A stretch of DNA of 64,000 bases from Ancylobacter crimeensis. Lineage in GTDB: Bacteria; Pseudomonadota; Alphaproteobacteria; Rhizobiales; Xanthobacteraceae. Below, piece by piece: positions 9,150-20,634 of this stretch. A program made the translations under genes and the position numbers. The DNA is taken from positions 62,001 to 126,000 of the forward strand of contig NZ_JALKCH010000003.1 in NCBI RefSeq assembly GCF_023016805.1, written 5' to 3'. Numbering within the stretch: position 1 is the stretch's first letter; every line of letters starts with the position of its first letter. Under the pieces are notes generated by a model, which had not been told where the DNA came from, did no database searches, and saw only the letters and a program-made list of their open reading frames with translations.

Positions 9150-10064
9150 ATGACCCACGACGCCTCGCCGGTTCGCGGCATTCTCTTCATGCTGGCCGCC
9201 TGCGCGGTCTTCATGGTCACCGACACCGCCTCGAAACTGCTCGGCCCGCATATGCCGCCCACCGAGATCATGGCGGTGCGCGGCATGATGTCGGCGGCGC
9301 TGCTGCTGGGCGTCATCCTGATGCGGGGCGAGGCGACCGGCCTGCGGCACATGCGGGACCGCCGCGTGCTGGGCCGCGGTCTCGCCGAGGCCGTCTCGAC
9401 GCTGCTCTACCTCTCCGGCCTCATGTCGCTGTCGCTGGCGGACGCTTCCGCCGTGTTCCAGATCGCGCCGATCCTGACGCTCGCCATCGTTGCCGCGCTC
9501 ACCGGCCGCCGGCTCGGCTGGCGGCCGTGGATGGCGGTCGGGGCGGGCTTTGCCGGCGTGCTGTTCATCATCAAGCCGGGCGCGGGCACCTTTACCGCCG
9601 CCGCGCTGTTCCCGCTCGGCTCGGCGCTGCTGACCTCGCTGCGCGACTTCGTCACCGGGCGGATCGCCGCCCATGTTCCGACGCTGGTGGTCACGCTCGT
9701 CACCATCGTCTGCGGCATGGCGTTCGGCTTTGCCGGCAGCGGATTCCAGGACTGGAGGGCGCTCGACGCCGCCTCGTTCGGCCTTTTGTCGATCGGCGCG
9801 GTGTCGCTGGTGCTCGGCCACATGCTGGCGGTCTCCGCCTTCCGCAGCACCGATCCGGCGATCGTCTCGCCGTTCCGCTACGCGACCGTGCCCTTCGCCC
9901 TGCTGTCCGGCGTGCTGGTGTTCGGCCAGGTGCCGGACCTCGTCTCGATCGCCGGCATGACGCTGATCGTGGCGGGCGGCGTCTTCGTCGTGCAGGGCCA
10001 CCGCAGCGAGCGGCGGCGGCGCGCAGCGGGCGCTCCCCTCGCCGTCAAGCCCGGCGAGGCGTGA
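9150..10064 (+). CDS. EamA/DMT-family exporter
   Basis: 304 residues, ten membrane helices arranged as two EamA repeats (about 8-137 and 150-284). Typical features are FMVTDTASKLLG, the conserved proline-glycine pairs and VFQIAPILTLAIVA. The family includes metabolite and amino-acid exporters. A short basic cytoplasmic tail (RSERRRRAAG) ends the protein. It stands between the MFS gene and a convergent TRAP receptor gene, only 3 bases from its end. Confidence 0.85.
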   Translation: MTHDASPVRGILFMLAACAVFMVTDTASKLLGPHMPPTEIMAVRGMMSAALLLGVILMRGEATGLRHMRDRRVLGRGLAEAVSTLLYLSGLMSLSLADASAVFQIAPILTLAIVAALTGRRLGWRPWMAVGAGFAGVLFIIKPGAGTFTAAALFPLGSALLTSLRDFVTGRIAAHVPTLVVTLVTIVCGMAFGFAGSGFQDWRALDAASFGLLSIGAVSLVLGHMLAVSAFRSTDPAIVSPFRYATVPFALLSGVLVFGQVPDLVSIAGMTLIVAGGVFVVQGHRSERRRRAAGAPLAVKPGEA

Positions 10065-10067
10065 GCC

Positions 10068-11171
10068 TCAGCCCCGCGCGCGGGCCCGGATCGTGTAGCC
10101 GTCATAGGGATATTCCCCGACCTGCCACCACAGATATTCCTCGTTGCGGAAGGCCGTGAGCGAATCGACCGCCTTCTTGAAATCGGCGTTCTTCGCGCCG
10201 ATCTCGGCATAGAGCTGGGTGGTCGCGAGATAGGCGTCGTCCATGAAGGCCGCCGGAAAGGGACGCAACTGCGCGCCCTGTCCCACCAGCCGGCGCAGCG
10301 CGGCGGGGTTTCGCGCATCGTATTTCGCCAGCATGTCGGCATTGGCAGCGGCCGCCGCCGCCTCGAAGATGGCGCGATAGGAAGCCGGAAGCTCCTCCCA
10401 GCGCGCCTTGTTCATGATGAAATGCATGGTCGGCCCGCCATCCCACCAGCCGGGATAGTAGTAATAGGGCGCCACCCGCACGAAGCCGAGCTTCTCGTCG
10501 TCATAGGGGCCAACCCATTCGCAGGCGTCGATCGTGCCCTTCTCCAGTGCGGCATAGACATCGCCCGGCGCGATCTGCTGCGGCACGCAGCCGAGCTTGG
10601 CCATCACCTGCCCGGCGATGCCGCCGATGCGGAATTTCAGGCCGGCGAAATCGGCGGTGGCCTTGATCTCGCGGCGGAACCAGCCGCCCATCTGGGTGCC
10701 GGTATTGCCGCCGAGCAGGCCCACCACGCCGTATTTCGCCAGGAAGGCGTCCTGCAATTCGCGCCCGCCGCCATGGTAGAACCAGGCATTCTGCTGGCGC
10801 GCATTGAGGCCGAAGGGCAGCGCGGTGAAGCAGGCGAAGGTCGGATCCTTGCCGATATAGTAATAGAGCGGCGTCTGCGCCGCCTCGACCGTGCCGTTCT
10901 GCACCGCGTCCAGCGCCTGGAGGCCGGGCACCACCTCGCCGGCCGCGAAGATCTCGATCTGGAAACGCCCGTCGGTCGCCTCGCGCACATAATTGGCGAG
11001 CAGTTCATTGGCGCCGTAGATGGCGTCCAGCACCTTCGGCACGGAGGATGTGAGACGCCAGCGGATGGTCGGCGCCGATTGCGCGATGGCGGGGGCCGCC
11101 AGAGGGGCGGCCAGTGTCGCCGCGGCAGCGGCGCCGAGGCCGGCCGTGGCGAGCAGATCGCGACGCTTCAT
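10068..11171 (-). CDS. TRAP-type solute-binding protein (DctP family), Tat-exported
   Basis: 367 residues from the ATG at 11171, which has an AGGAG site at good spacing; the frame runs on to 11303 but has no signal peptide there. The start MKRRDLLATAGLG fits a twin-arginine-type export signal, cleaved near AIAQSA. The mature receptor has the DctP fold with [46 protein letters not shown] and [14 protein letters not shown]. This subclass binds alpha-keto or other organic acids. No DctQ or DctM membrane gene is in the window; instead two ABC permeases lie directly upstream on the same strand. It is a close paralogue of the protein at 14725. Confidence 0.88.
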   Translation of the reverse strand: MKRRDLLATAGLGAAAAATLAAPLAAPAIAQSAPTIRWRLTSSVPKVLDAIYGANELLANYVREATDGRFQIEIFAAGEVVPGLQALDAVQNGTVEAAQTPLYYYIGKDPTFACFTALPFGLNARQQNAWFYHGGGRELQDAFLAKYGVVGLLGGNTGTQMGGWFRREIKATADFAGLKFRIGGIAGQVMAKLGCVPQQIAPGDVYAALEKGTIDACEWVGPYDDEKLGFVRVAPYYYYPGWWDGGPTMHFIMNKARWEELPASYRAIFEAAAAAANADMLAKYDARNPAALRRLVGQGAQLRPFPAAFMDDAYLATTQLYAEIGAKNADFKKAVDSLTAFRNEEYLWWQVGEYPYDGYTIRARARG

Positions 11172-11307
11172 GCACATCTCCTGCGGAACGTCCCCCACCG
11201 GTCGCCGCCGGGACGAGGCGGTCGAGGGGCAAAGGCGAGCGAGCGGATGTTTGCAACAGCCGGCGGCGCGGGGCAACTGCCGGCGCCGCTTGCCGGTCCG
11301 CAACCTC

Positions 11308-12069
11308 CTAGCGCGACACGAGCAGGTGCCGGTTCAACCGCCGCTCCAGCACGTTCCACACCCGGCGCACGATCTCGACCATCATGAGATAGAGCACGGC
11401 CGCCCAGAGATAGACCTCCATGTCATAGGAGCGCGAGAAGGCGAGGCGCGTCACGCCCATCAGGTCGTAGACCGTGATCACCGAAGCGATGGCGCTGGAC
11501 TTGATCATCAGGATCAGCTCGTTGCCGAGCGGACGCAGCCCGATGCCGGCGGCCTGCGGCATGATCACGGTCCAGTAGGCCTTCAGCTTGGAAAGGCCGA
11601 GCGATTTCGCCGCCTCCATCTGGCCCGCCGGCAAGGTCTGGATGGCGCCCCGCAGGATCTCCGACTGGTAGGCGGCGGTGTTGAGGGTGAAAGTCAGCAC
11701 CGCGCAATAGAAGGCTTCGCGGAAGAACCACCACAGGCCGAGCGCGGTGAGCTCCTCGCGGAACTGGCCGGCACCGTAATAGACGAGGAAGGTCTGCGCC
11801 AGCAGCGGGGTGCCACGGAAGAAATAGGAATAGCCGAAGGCAAGGCGCGACAGGACCTTGCCGCCTTCCACGCGGGCAATGGCGAGCGGCCAGGCCAGCA
11901 GCATGCCGATGCCGACCGAGAGCACCACCAGCTCGATCGTCACCCACACGCCGCCGAGGAAGCGCAGGCCGTAGCGCTGCATCAGGTCGGTGTTGAGCCC
12001 GATCAGGCCCATGATCTGGAGAAAGCCTGCGCCGAGCGCGTCGAGAACCGGGCCGAGAAGAGCTTGCAT
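11308..12069 (-). CDS. Polar amino-acid ABC transporter permease (HisM/GlnP type)
   Basis: 253 residues, five or six membrane helices, with the coupling-loop (EAA) motif MEAAKSLGLSKLKAYWTVIMPQA near residues 162-184. The FRGTPLLAQTFLVYYG segment is characteristic of polar amino-acid permeases. Its ATG overlaps the stop of the upstream permease by one base, so the two are translationally coupled and should form the heterodimeric membrane part of one importer. Neither an ATPase nor a family-3 receptor is encoded next to them. Confidence 0.9.
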   Translation of the reverse strand: MQALLGPVLDALGAGFLQIMGLIGLNTDLMQRYGLRFLGGVWVTIELVVLSVGIGMLLAWPLAIARVEGGKVLSRLAFGYSYFFRGTPLLAQTFLVYYGAGQFREELTALGLWWFFREAFYCAVLTFTLNTAAYQSEILRGAIQTLPAGQMEAAKSLGLSKLKAYWTVIMPQAAGIGLRPLGNELILMIKSSAIASVITVYDLMGVTRLAFSRSYDMEVYLWAAVLYLMMVEIVRRVWNVLERRLNRHLLVSR

Positions 12070-12791
12070 CAGTGGCCTCCCACCCGCTTGAAGCCGCGCG
12101 AGGCGCGCTCCTCCATCCGCGAGAAAACCGCGCTCGAGGCGGCGGAGAAGACCAGATAGATGAGGCAGGCCACCAGATAGAACAGGAAAGGCTGTTTGGT
12201 GGCACCGACCGCCAGCGAGGTCTGGCGCATCAGGTCGGCAATGGCGATGACCGAGACCAGCGAGGTGTCCTTCAGCAGCACCATCCAGTTGTTTGAAAGG
12301 CCGGGCAGCGCCACCCGCCAGATCTGCGGCAGCACCACGAGACGGAACACCCGCCCGCGCGAAAGCCCGAGCGCGGCCGCCGCCTCCCTCTGCCCGCGCG
12401 GCACGGAGCGGATGGCGGCGTAGAACACCTCCGAGGAGAAGGCCCCCAGCACGAGCCCGAGCGCGACCACGCCGGCGACGAACTGGTTCACCTCGACATT
12501 GGAGCCCGGCACGAAGGCGGAGGCGATGCGGCTGAGCAGGAGTTGGCCGCCATAATAGACGATGAACAGCGTCAGCAGTTCCGGCAGGCCGCGAAACACC
12601 GTGGTGTAGACGACGCTGAGCCAGCGCACCGTGCGGTAGGAGGAATCCTTCGACAGCGCGACGGCAAGGCCGATGGCGAAGCCGAAGGGCAGCGTGGCCA
12701 GGGCCAGCTCGATGGTGAGCAGCGCGCCCGAGGCGATCACGCCGCCCCAGCCGCCGGGGCCGAAGGAAAGCAACTGGAAGGCTTCGAGCAT
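12069..12791 (-). CDS. Polar amino-acid ABC transporter permease (HisQ type)
   Basis: 240 residues from the ATG at 12791; an upstream extension to 12854 is open but proline- and cysteine-rich and unlikely. It has the HisM/HisQ permease fold with FRGLPELLTLFIVYYGG and the EAA loop REAAAALGLSRGRVFRLVVLPQ. It is the partner of the permease at 11308-12069. A leader of more than 500 bases separates it from the divergent mrp gene. Confidence 0.9.
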   Translation of the reverse strand: MLEAFQLLSFGPGGWGGVIASGALLTIELALATLPFGFAIGLAVALSKDSSYRTVRWLSVVYTTVFRGLPELLTLFIVYYGGQLLLSRIASAFVPGSNVEVNQFVAGVVALGLVLGAFSSEVFYAAIRSVPRGQREAAAALGLSRGRVFRLVVLPQIWRVALPGLSNNWMVLLKDTSLVSVIAIADLMRQTSLAVGATKQPFLFYLVACLIYLVFSAASSAVFSRMEERASRGFKRVGGH

Positions 12792-13337
12792 CGAAACAGG
12801 CGGCTCCGGTGGCGATCCGGCGGGATCATGGCACCCGCAGCAGCCCCGCCGCAACGCAGCGGGATGGCAGGTGAGGCGCCGGACGGCAGGTCATCGGGAG
12901 GAGGGAAAGGAGGGAGCGAGACCGACGAGGCGGGAGCAGGCAGCTTCACGCTGCGCTCGGTGGGACATGCGCCTCAGCCGTGATCCGGCGGGTGCCGCAG
13001 ATCCCGCGTCGGCCGCAGCACAAGCACGGGTGACGATGCCGGCAAATGCGATGCCGGCTGCCGCTGGGCGGTGGCGACGTGCATGCTGATCCCCTCTGGA
13101 CGCGCTGCCGGCGCGTTGTTGGTGGTTCGCCGACGGCGTGATGCTCGCATCAATCGCGGGAACAACGCAACGGGCTTGCCGCATCCGTAGCCACCTTGGC
13201 GTCATGGCCATCATTTGGGCACGCCCTTTCCGAGCCGGCGCCCATCGGCGGACTCGATCGAACAATGGCGCGAGCCGGGTTGACGCCCCTCGCCGGCTGG
13301 TGTCTCACACCCTGTGGACATTGAAGGGAGCATGACC
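12792..13337. other. Long divergent leader between ABC permeases and mrp
   Basis: About 545 bases without a clear gene. On the minus strand it contains a possible 36-codon ORF (12974-13084) with its own AGAGGGG ribosome site and, after it, a 25-codon frame starting at 12966; these could be leader peptides of the permease operon. No riboswitch consensus was recognised. On the plus strand a GGGAG site serves mrp. Confidence 0.4.
12974..13084 (-). CDS. Possible small ORF or leader peptide upstream of ABC permeases
   Basis: Encodes 36 residues starting MHVATAQRQPASHLPASSP and ending LRHPPDHG. The ATG has AGAGGGG five to six bases upstream and codons are GC-rich at third positions like those of real genes. 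It lies in the 5' leader of the permease operon on the same strand. There is no recognisable family, and a chance frame in GC-rich DNA is a serious alternative. Confidence 0.25.
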   Translation of the reverse strand: MHVATAQRQPASHLPASSPVLVLRPTRDLRHPPDHG

Positions 13338-15819
<2,482 letters not shown>

Positions 15820-15892
15820 CGTACGGGGCTGGAACGAAGCGGCGGCGGCGCCACCTCACGCCGCCGCGGTTCCCATGACGGCCGGCCCGGCC

Positions 15893-15962
15893 ATCCATGC
15901 CTCGACCGGGAGCCCGGCTCCGGCAAGGCATGGATCCCCTGGCCACGCCCGGGGATGACGGT
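15893..15962. repeat. Palindromic intergenic repeat (REP-like)
   Basis: ATCCATGCCT (15893-15902) and AGGCATGGAT (15926-15935) are perfect inverted copies around a GC-rich core that is itself palindromic (GGAGCCCGGCTCC). It is followed by CCCGGGGATGACGG, a tail that recurs in degenerate form near 46667, 46878 and 47109. This looks like a dispersed intergenic palindrome of the kind common in Rhizobiales. The rest of 15820-16031 holds nothing recognisable. Confidence 0.6.
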
Positions 15963-16031
15963 ATGCATGCTGTCATCCGGCGTCACAAAGCCCGTTGCAC
16001 CCGCGACGCTCCTCGCGCCCTCCTGCGCGCT

Positions 16032-16733
16032 TCAGCGCAGCGCCGCCGCCACCTCGGCCCGCAGCACCGGCAACAACTCGCTCTCGAACCAGGGATGCCG
16101 CTTCAGCCAGCCGGTGTTGCGCCAGGACGGATGCGGCAGCGGCAGCAGGCGCGGGCCCTGCCGTGCGTCGAAGATCTCGCGCCAGCGCAGCATCCGCTCG
16201 GTGAGGTTGAGCCTCAGAAAGCGCTCCAGCCCCAGCCGGCGCAGATGATAGTTCTGCGCCGCAGCACCGATCACCAGAACGAGGTCGAAGGCCGGCAGAG
16301 CGGCGAAGAGCTGGTCGTGCCACGTCGCGGCGCATTCCGGTCGCGGCGGCAGGTCGCCGCCCTTGGCGTCCTGCCCCGGAAAGCAGAACCCCATCGGCGC
16401 GATGGCGATGCGCGTGGCGTCATAGAAGGTCGGCGCATCGACGCCGAGCCACGCCCGCAGCCGGTCGCCCGAGGCGTCGGTGAAGGGCAGACCGGAGAGA
16501 TGCACCTTCGTGCCCGGCGCCTGGCTCGCCAGCAGGATGCGCGCCCCGCCCCCCGTTCCGCTGCCGACCCGCAGCACCGGACGCGGCTCATGCGGCAGCG
16601 GCGCCCGGCGCGGCTGCTCGACGCAGACGCGGCAGGCCCGGATGCGGGCGAGCAGCGCGGCGAGAGGGTCGGCCGGGTCTTCGGGCACGGAAACGGCCGG
16701 CGCGGCCGCCATGGCAGGCAGGGAAGCGGACAT
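16032..16733 (-). CDS. Uracil-DNA glycosylase superfamily protein
   Basis: 233 residues. The CRVC pair (about residues 33-36), the GARILLASQAPG block in the position of the catalytic water-binding motif, GLPFTDASGDRLRAWL, and the C-terminal LPLPHPSWRNTGW (motif 2, with the DNA-inserting loop) place it in the UDG superfamily. The exact subfamily, and whether it excises uracil, cannot be decided from the sequence: the loop ASQAPG differs from the GEAPG of families 4 and 5. It is monocistronic. Confidence 0.75.
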   Translation of the reverse strand: MSASLPAMAAAPAVSVPEDPADPLAALLARIRACRVCVEQPRRAPLPHEPRPVLRVGSGTGGGARILLASQAPGTKVHLSGLPFTDASGDRLRAWLGVDAPTFYDATRIAIAPMGFCFPGQDAKGGDLPPRPECAATWHDQLFAALPAFDLVLVIGAAAQNYHLRRLGLERFLRLNLTERMLRWREIFDARQGPRLLPLPHPSWRNTGWLKRHPWFESELLPVLRAEVAAALR

Positions 16734-16913
16734 GAGGACCAGATGGCGCTTCCGGGCGCGCGTGTCACTCCCCGAGCGCGCATGTCACCCTCAAATGCCG
16801 GGCGTGCCGCACCATGCAGGCATGTCACCTGTACGAGAACGGCATTGAAGACCGCCCGCACCCGCCTACCTCACTCGGCACGCCGTCCGCGAGGCCCCCG
16901 AGGCCCCCGCCGC

Positions 16914-17492
16914 TCAATCAGCCTCGACCGGGCGCGGATGGGCCGCGCGCCAGTCGGCCGGCTGCTCGAACGGACCGGCCCAGATGCCGCGCCGCGCCAC
17001 GCGGGCGGGAAGCTCCTCCGGCGCATAGTGCAGCCCGACCGCCACTGCGAACCCCTCGCTCACCATGCGTCCGCCAATGTCCCACTCTTGCCCGTCCTGC
17101 CCCACGGCGCGGCACCGCGCCACCGTGCGGCCATAGCGGTCCTCGTCGAGCGCGCGGCACGCAACCGCCGCGTCGCCGATGATCGCCGCCAGCGCCTCGC
17201 GTGCCCTGCGCCCGCAGGGCCACGACGCGCCGTCCTGTCCACAGAATTGATGCAGCTCCACCGCGTCGATGTCGGCGAGGCGGATGCGCGTGCCGGCGAG
17301 GGTGAAGCTGTCGCCGTCGGCAAGGCGCAGCTCCCGGCCCGGCAGCATCCTGCGGCCGGGCAGGAAGCGCTCCGGCAGCACGCGCTCGGCAACCAGCGCG
17401 AGGCCCGTCATCACAAGCGCGACCAGCACCGGGGCGGTGGTGCTCCGCCGCCACACCCTGCCCCTCACCTGCTCTCCGCGCCTCATCCGCAC
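16914..17492 (-). CDS. Thermonuclease-family (SNase-like) membrane-anchored nuclease
   Basis: 192 residues. One N-terminal hydrophobic segment (about 20-36) acts as signal or anchor. The staphylococcal-nuclease fold follows, with GDSFTLAGTRIRLADIDAVE carrying the Arg, Asp and Glu equivalents of the active site, then CGRRAREALAAIIG and DRYGRTVARC (second catalytic arginine). It should act on nucleic acids in the periplasm or outside the cell. It is divergent from the histidine kinase at 17571 with an 80-base gap. Confidence 0.85.
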   Translation of the reverse strand: MRMRRGEQVRGRVWRRSTTAPVLVALVMTGLALVAERVLPERFLPGRRMLPGRELRLADGDSFTLAGTRIRLADIDAVELHQFCGQDGASWPCGRRAREALAAIIGDAAVACRALDEDRYGRTVARCRAVGQDGQEWDIGGRMVSEGFAVAVGLHYAPEELPARVARRGIWAGPFEQPADWRAAHPRPVEAD

Positions 17493-17570
17493 CGTCGATT
17501 AACCATAGTTCTACGCACTCCATTAAGTCTCGCGACGGGATGGTGAAGCTCACACCTCCACCTTCTCTTC

Positions 17571-19454
17571 ATGGCTGGGACCGGCAGGACGATGGGCACG
17601 ACGGCGGCAGCCGATCGCGATTCGCAGGGACATGCCGGCGCCCCCGCGCAGTCCTACGCCACCGCGGCAGGCGGGCCAAAGGCGGCGCCGCCGCAGGCCG
17701 CGCCCCGCTCCGCGTATCCCCCGTCAGGGCAGGAATCGGCTGAACGCGCCACGAACGAACAGACCCGGACCGAACAGGATGGGACCGAACAGGTGACGTC
17801 CGGGCACGCCCGCTTCGCTCACACCGCTTCCGTCCAAGCCCCGTCCACCCAAGCCACGTCCACCAAAGCCCCCTCCACCCACGCCGTGTTCGCACACGCT
17901 ACTCCCCCCGACACCGCTTCCACCGGCGACGCCCCCGCACGAGCCCCGTCCGCGATGGCCCCTGCCGCGAAGGCCTCCTCGGCCCCCGACATGCTCCTGC
18001 GACTCACGGCCGACCTGCGCCTTGCTGCGGCGCCGTGGAGCGCGCTCGGCATGCTGGCGGCCGGCGCCGGCAGCCTCGTTTTCCTGCCGCCGCTCGAAGC
18101 CGGGCTCTTCACCCTCGCCCTCACCGGCCTGCAGCAGCTTTCCACCGCGCTCGCCCGCCATGTGCGCGCGGTGCCGGATCTTGGGCGGGCGCAGCGCCGG
18201 GCACAGGTCTTCACCGCCCTCGACACGCTTTCGGCGCTGGCGGCGTCGGGCCTCGTGGCGCGGCTGCTCCTTTCCGGCGGAGGCGTCGCAGGGACGCAAG
18301 GAGCCGACGTCTATGGCCTCGCCGCGGCACTGGCCTATCTCACCGGCGCGGCTCGTCTCGGGGCGGGAGCCCGTATCTCCGCCATCATCGCGGCCTTGCC
18401 CGCCTTCGTCGCCGCCGCGCTGATGGCCACGCTCCGGCCGGGTCTGGAAGGATTGGCGGTCGGCGGCCTGCTGGCGCTGGCCGGGCTCGCCGCGCCTGCG
18501 CTGTCGCGCCACGCCAACCGCTTCATGCTCGGCGCGCTGGAAGCCCGCGCCGCCACCGACGGGCTGATCGCGGAACTGGAAGCGGCCAAGGCCAGCTCCG
18601 ATGCCGCTGCCCGGCAGGCCGAAGCGGCGAGCGTCGCCAAGTCGCGCTTCCTCGCCCAGATGAGCCACGAGCTGCGCACCCCGCTCAACGCCATTCTCGG
18701 CTTCTCCGAGGTCATGAAGAGCGAATTGCTCGGCCGCCATGCGGTGCCGACCTACAAGGAATATGCCGGCGACATCCACGCCTCCGGCAAGCACCTGCTC
18801 AATCTCATCGACGAGATCCTCGACATCTCCCGCATCGAATCCGGCCGCTACGAGCTCAATGACGAGCCGGTGGCGCTGGCGGACATGGTGGAAGACTGCC
18901 GTGAGCTGCTGAAGATCCGCGCCCGCACCCGCGGCATCCGCATCCATGAGCTGTATGAGCCAAAGCTGCCGAAGCTGCGCGCCGACGAGCGAGCGCTGCG
19001 CCGCATCTGCCTCAACCTCATCTCGAACGCGGTGAAGTTCGCCCCGCTGCGCGGCGAAGTGTGGGTGAAGGTCGGCTGGACCGCCTCCGGCGGGCAATAT
19101 CTCTCGGTGCGCGACAGCGGGCCCGGCATCTCGCCGGAACAGCGCGCGGTGCTTCTCGCCACCTTCGGCCGGGCGGAGGCCGCCACCCGCAACGCCGACG
19201 AGGGTGCCGGGCTGGGCCTCGCCATCGTAAAGGGCCTGGCCGAGCTGCATGGCGGCGCGCTGCATCTGCGCGGCCGGCCGGAGGAAGGCACCGAGTTCAT
19301 CGTCACCTTCCCGGCCCTGCGCGTGCTCGCGGAACCGGATGCCGACGGGGCCGATGCGCCGGAGACGGAGCCGGCCGAACCGGCGCAGGCCGGCAGCGAG
19401 AGCGCGCTCGGCCACGCCGCGGGGCCGACGCCGTCCCGCGCCGCCGTCCGCTGA
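17571..19454 (+). CDS. Membrane sensor histidine kinase (PleC/DivJ-like catalytic core)
   Basis: 627 residues. The first 130 are unusual: low complexity, rich in Thr, Ala, Pro and Ser, with repeated ST-x-A-x-ST units. Hydrophobic helices then span about 150-310 with no large periplasmic loop. After a short coiled coil comes HisKA with SHELRTPLNAILGFSEVM (phosphorylated His366), then HATPase_c with NLISNAVKFAP, RDSGPGISPE and GAGLGLAIVKGL. The catalytic core resembles alphaproteobacterial cell-cycle kinases, which signal through DivK-type receivers, but no receiver is adjacent, so the target is unknown. Start choice within the low-complexity region is uncertain. Confidence 0.85.
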   Translation: MAGTGRTMGTTAAADRDSQGHAGAPAQSYATAAGGPKAAPPQAAPRSAYPPSGQESAERATNEQTRTEQDGTEQVTSGHARFAHTASVQAPSTQATSTKAPSTHAVFAHATPPDTASTGDAPARAPSAMAPAAKASSAPDMLLRLTADLRLAAAPWSALGMLAAGAGSLVFLPPLEAGLFTLALTGLQQLSTALARHVRAVPDLGRAQRRAQVFTALDTLSALAASGLVARLLLSGGGVAGTQGADVYGLAAALAYLTGAARLGAGARISAIIAALPAFVAAALMATLRPGLEGLAVGGLLALAGLAAPALSRHANRFMLGALEARAATDGLIAELEAAKASSDAAARQAEAASVAKSRFLAQMSHELRTPLNAILGFSEVMKSELLGRHAVPTYKEYAGDIHASGKHLLNLIDEILDISRIESGRYELNDEPVALADMVEDCRELLKIRARTRGIRIHELYEPKLPKLRADERALRRICLNLISNAVKFAPLRGEVWVKVGWTASGGQYLSVRDSGPGISPEQRAVLLATFGRAEAATRNADEGAGLGLAIVKGLAELHGGALHLRGRPEEGTEFIVTFPALRVLAEPDADGADAPETEPAEPAQAGSESALGHAAGPTPSRAAVR

Positions 19455-19482
19455 TCGCCCAATGCAGCCCGCTTACCGCCCC

Positions 19483-20505
19483 TCAGGCGTCGGCGACCCC
19501 GGCCTCGGCAAAGGTCGCCATGCCGGCATGGCAGGCGAGCGCCGCCTTGATGACGCCGATCGACAGCGCCGCTCCGGACCCCTCACCGAGCCGCATGCCG
19601 AGATCGAGGATCGGCTCCAGCCCCAGCCGGCGCAGCACCTCGCGATGGGCGGGCTCGGCCGAGCAGTGCCCGGCGAGGCAATGGTCCAGCGCGGCGGGCT
19701 CGAGCGCGTGCAGGATCGCGGCGGCAGCGCAGACCACATAACCGTCCAGCACCACCGGCACCCGCTGCATCCGCGCGGCGAGAATGGCGCCCGCCATGGC
19801 CGCGACCTCCCGCCCGCCCAGCCGGCGCAGCACCTCCAGCGGATCGGCCAGCGGCGCGCCGGCGCGCTTCACCGCGGCCTCAACCGCCGCGATCTTGCGG
19901 GCCAGCGTCTCGCCGACCGAGCCTGTGCCGGGACCGACCCAGTCGCGTGCCTGCCCGCCATAGAGCGCATGGAACACCGCCGCGGCGACGGTGGTGTTGC
20001 CGATTCCCATTTCGCCCAGACACAACAGGTCCGGCTCGCCGGCCAGCGCCTCCATGCCGAAGGCCATGGTGGCCGCGCATTCCGCCTCGCCGAACGCATC
20101 CGCCTCCACGATGTCGGGCGTGGGATGATCGAGCGCGAGGTCGAACACCCGGAGGCCGGCTCCGAACACGCCGCAGATCTGGTTCACCGCCGCCTTGCCG
20201 GCCGAGAACGTCTCGACCATCTGCTTCGTCACCTCCGGCGGATAGGGCGAGACCCCGCGCGCGGCGACGCCATGGGTGGCGGCGAACACCGCAACCGTCG
20301 GCCGGTTCACCGCAGGAATCGCCTTGCCCTGCCAGCCGGCGATCATCACCGCGATCTCCTCCAGCCGGCCGAGCGCGCCGGGCGGCTTCACGAGCTGCCC
20401 CTCGCGGTCCAGCGCGGCCTGCCGGGCGGCCTCGTCGGCCCCGGGCATGGCGGCGATCAGGTTGCGGATATCGTCGAAGGGAAGGCCGGTTGCGGCGCGC
20501 GCCAT
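19483..20505 (-). CDS. cobT: Nicotinate-nucleotide--dimethylbenzimidazole phosphoribosyltransferase
   Basis: 340 residues, standard length. It activates dimethylbenzimidazole by transferring ribose phosphate from nicotinate mononucleotide, giving alpha-ribazole phosphate for the lower ligand of cobalamin. Typical motifs are KPPGALGRLEEIA, FAATHGVAARGVSPYP, GEMGIGNTT and the C-terminal LDLGMRLGEGSGAAL with the catalytic glutamate. It is divergent from bluB and cobS, with 129 bases between the starts, so the lower-ligand genes share a control region. No B12 riboswitch was recognised there. Confidence 0.97.
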   Translation of the reverse strand: MARAATGLPFDDIRNLIAAMPGADEAARQAALDREGQLVKPPGALGRLEEIAVMIAGWQGKAIPAVNRPTVAVFAATHGVAARGVSPYPPEVTKQMVETFSAGKAAVNQICGVFGAGLRVFDLALDHPTPDIVEADAFGEAECAATMAFGMEALAGEPDLLCLGEMGIGNTTVAAAVFHALYGGQARDWVGPGTGSVGETLARKIAAVEAAVKRAGAPLADPLEVLRRLGGREVAAMAGAILAARMQRVPVVLDGYVVCAAAAILHALEPAALDHCLAGHCSAEPAHREVLRRLGLEPILDLGMRLGEGSGAALSIGVIKAALACHAGMATFAEAGVADA

Positions 20506-20634
20506 GATATGGGTGTTTCCCTCTGTCGCTTCGGATCGCCGGTCGGGGTAGACCTCGCACCGGCGACGCGCAAGCGTGGTGGCGCCGACACCGCCATTTC
20601 GGTCTCATCACCCACCCGACTGGTCTCACTACCC

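Noticed and set aside
6563-9352. Very long minus-strand open frame (over 900 codons) across moaA and the MFS gene
   Set aside because: It is the antisense shadow of two certain genes; composition is His/Arg/Gln-rich and low in protein-like patterning, as expected from GC-rich codon positions read backwards.
19249-20634. Plus-strand extension of the bluB frame over cobT
   Set aside because: Opposite to certain cobT coding; the homologous part of bluB begins at the ATG at 20635.
20506-20634. Cobalamin riboswitch between cobT and bluB
   Set aside because: The 129-base region lacks the B12 box and is too short for the full aptamer.
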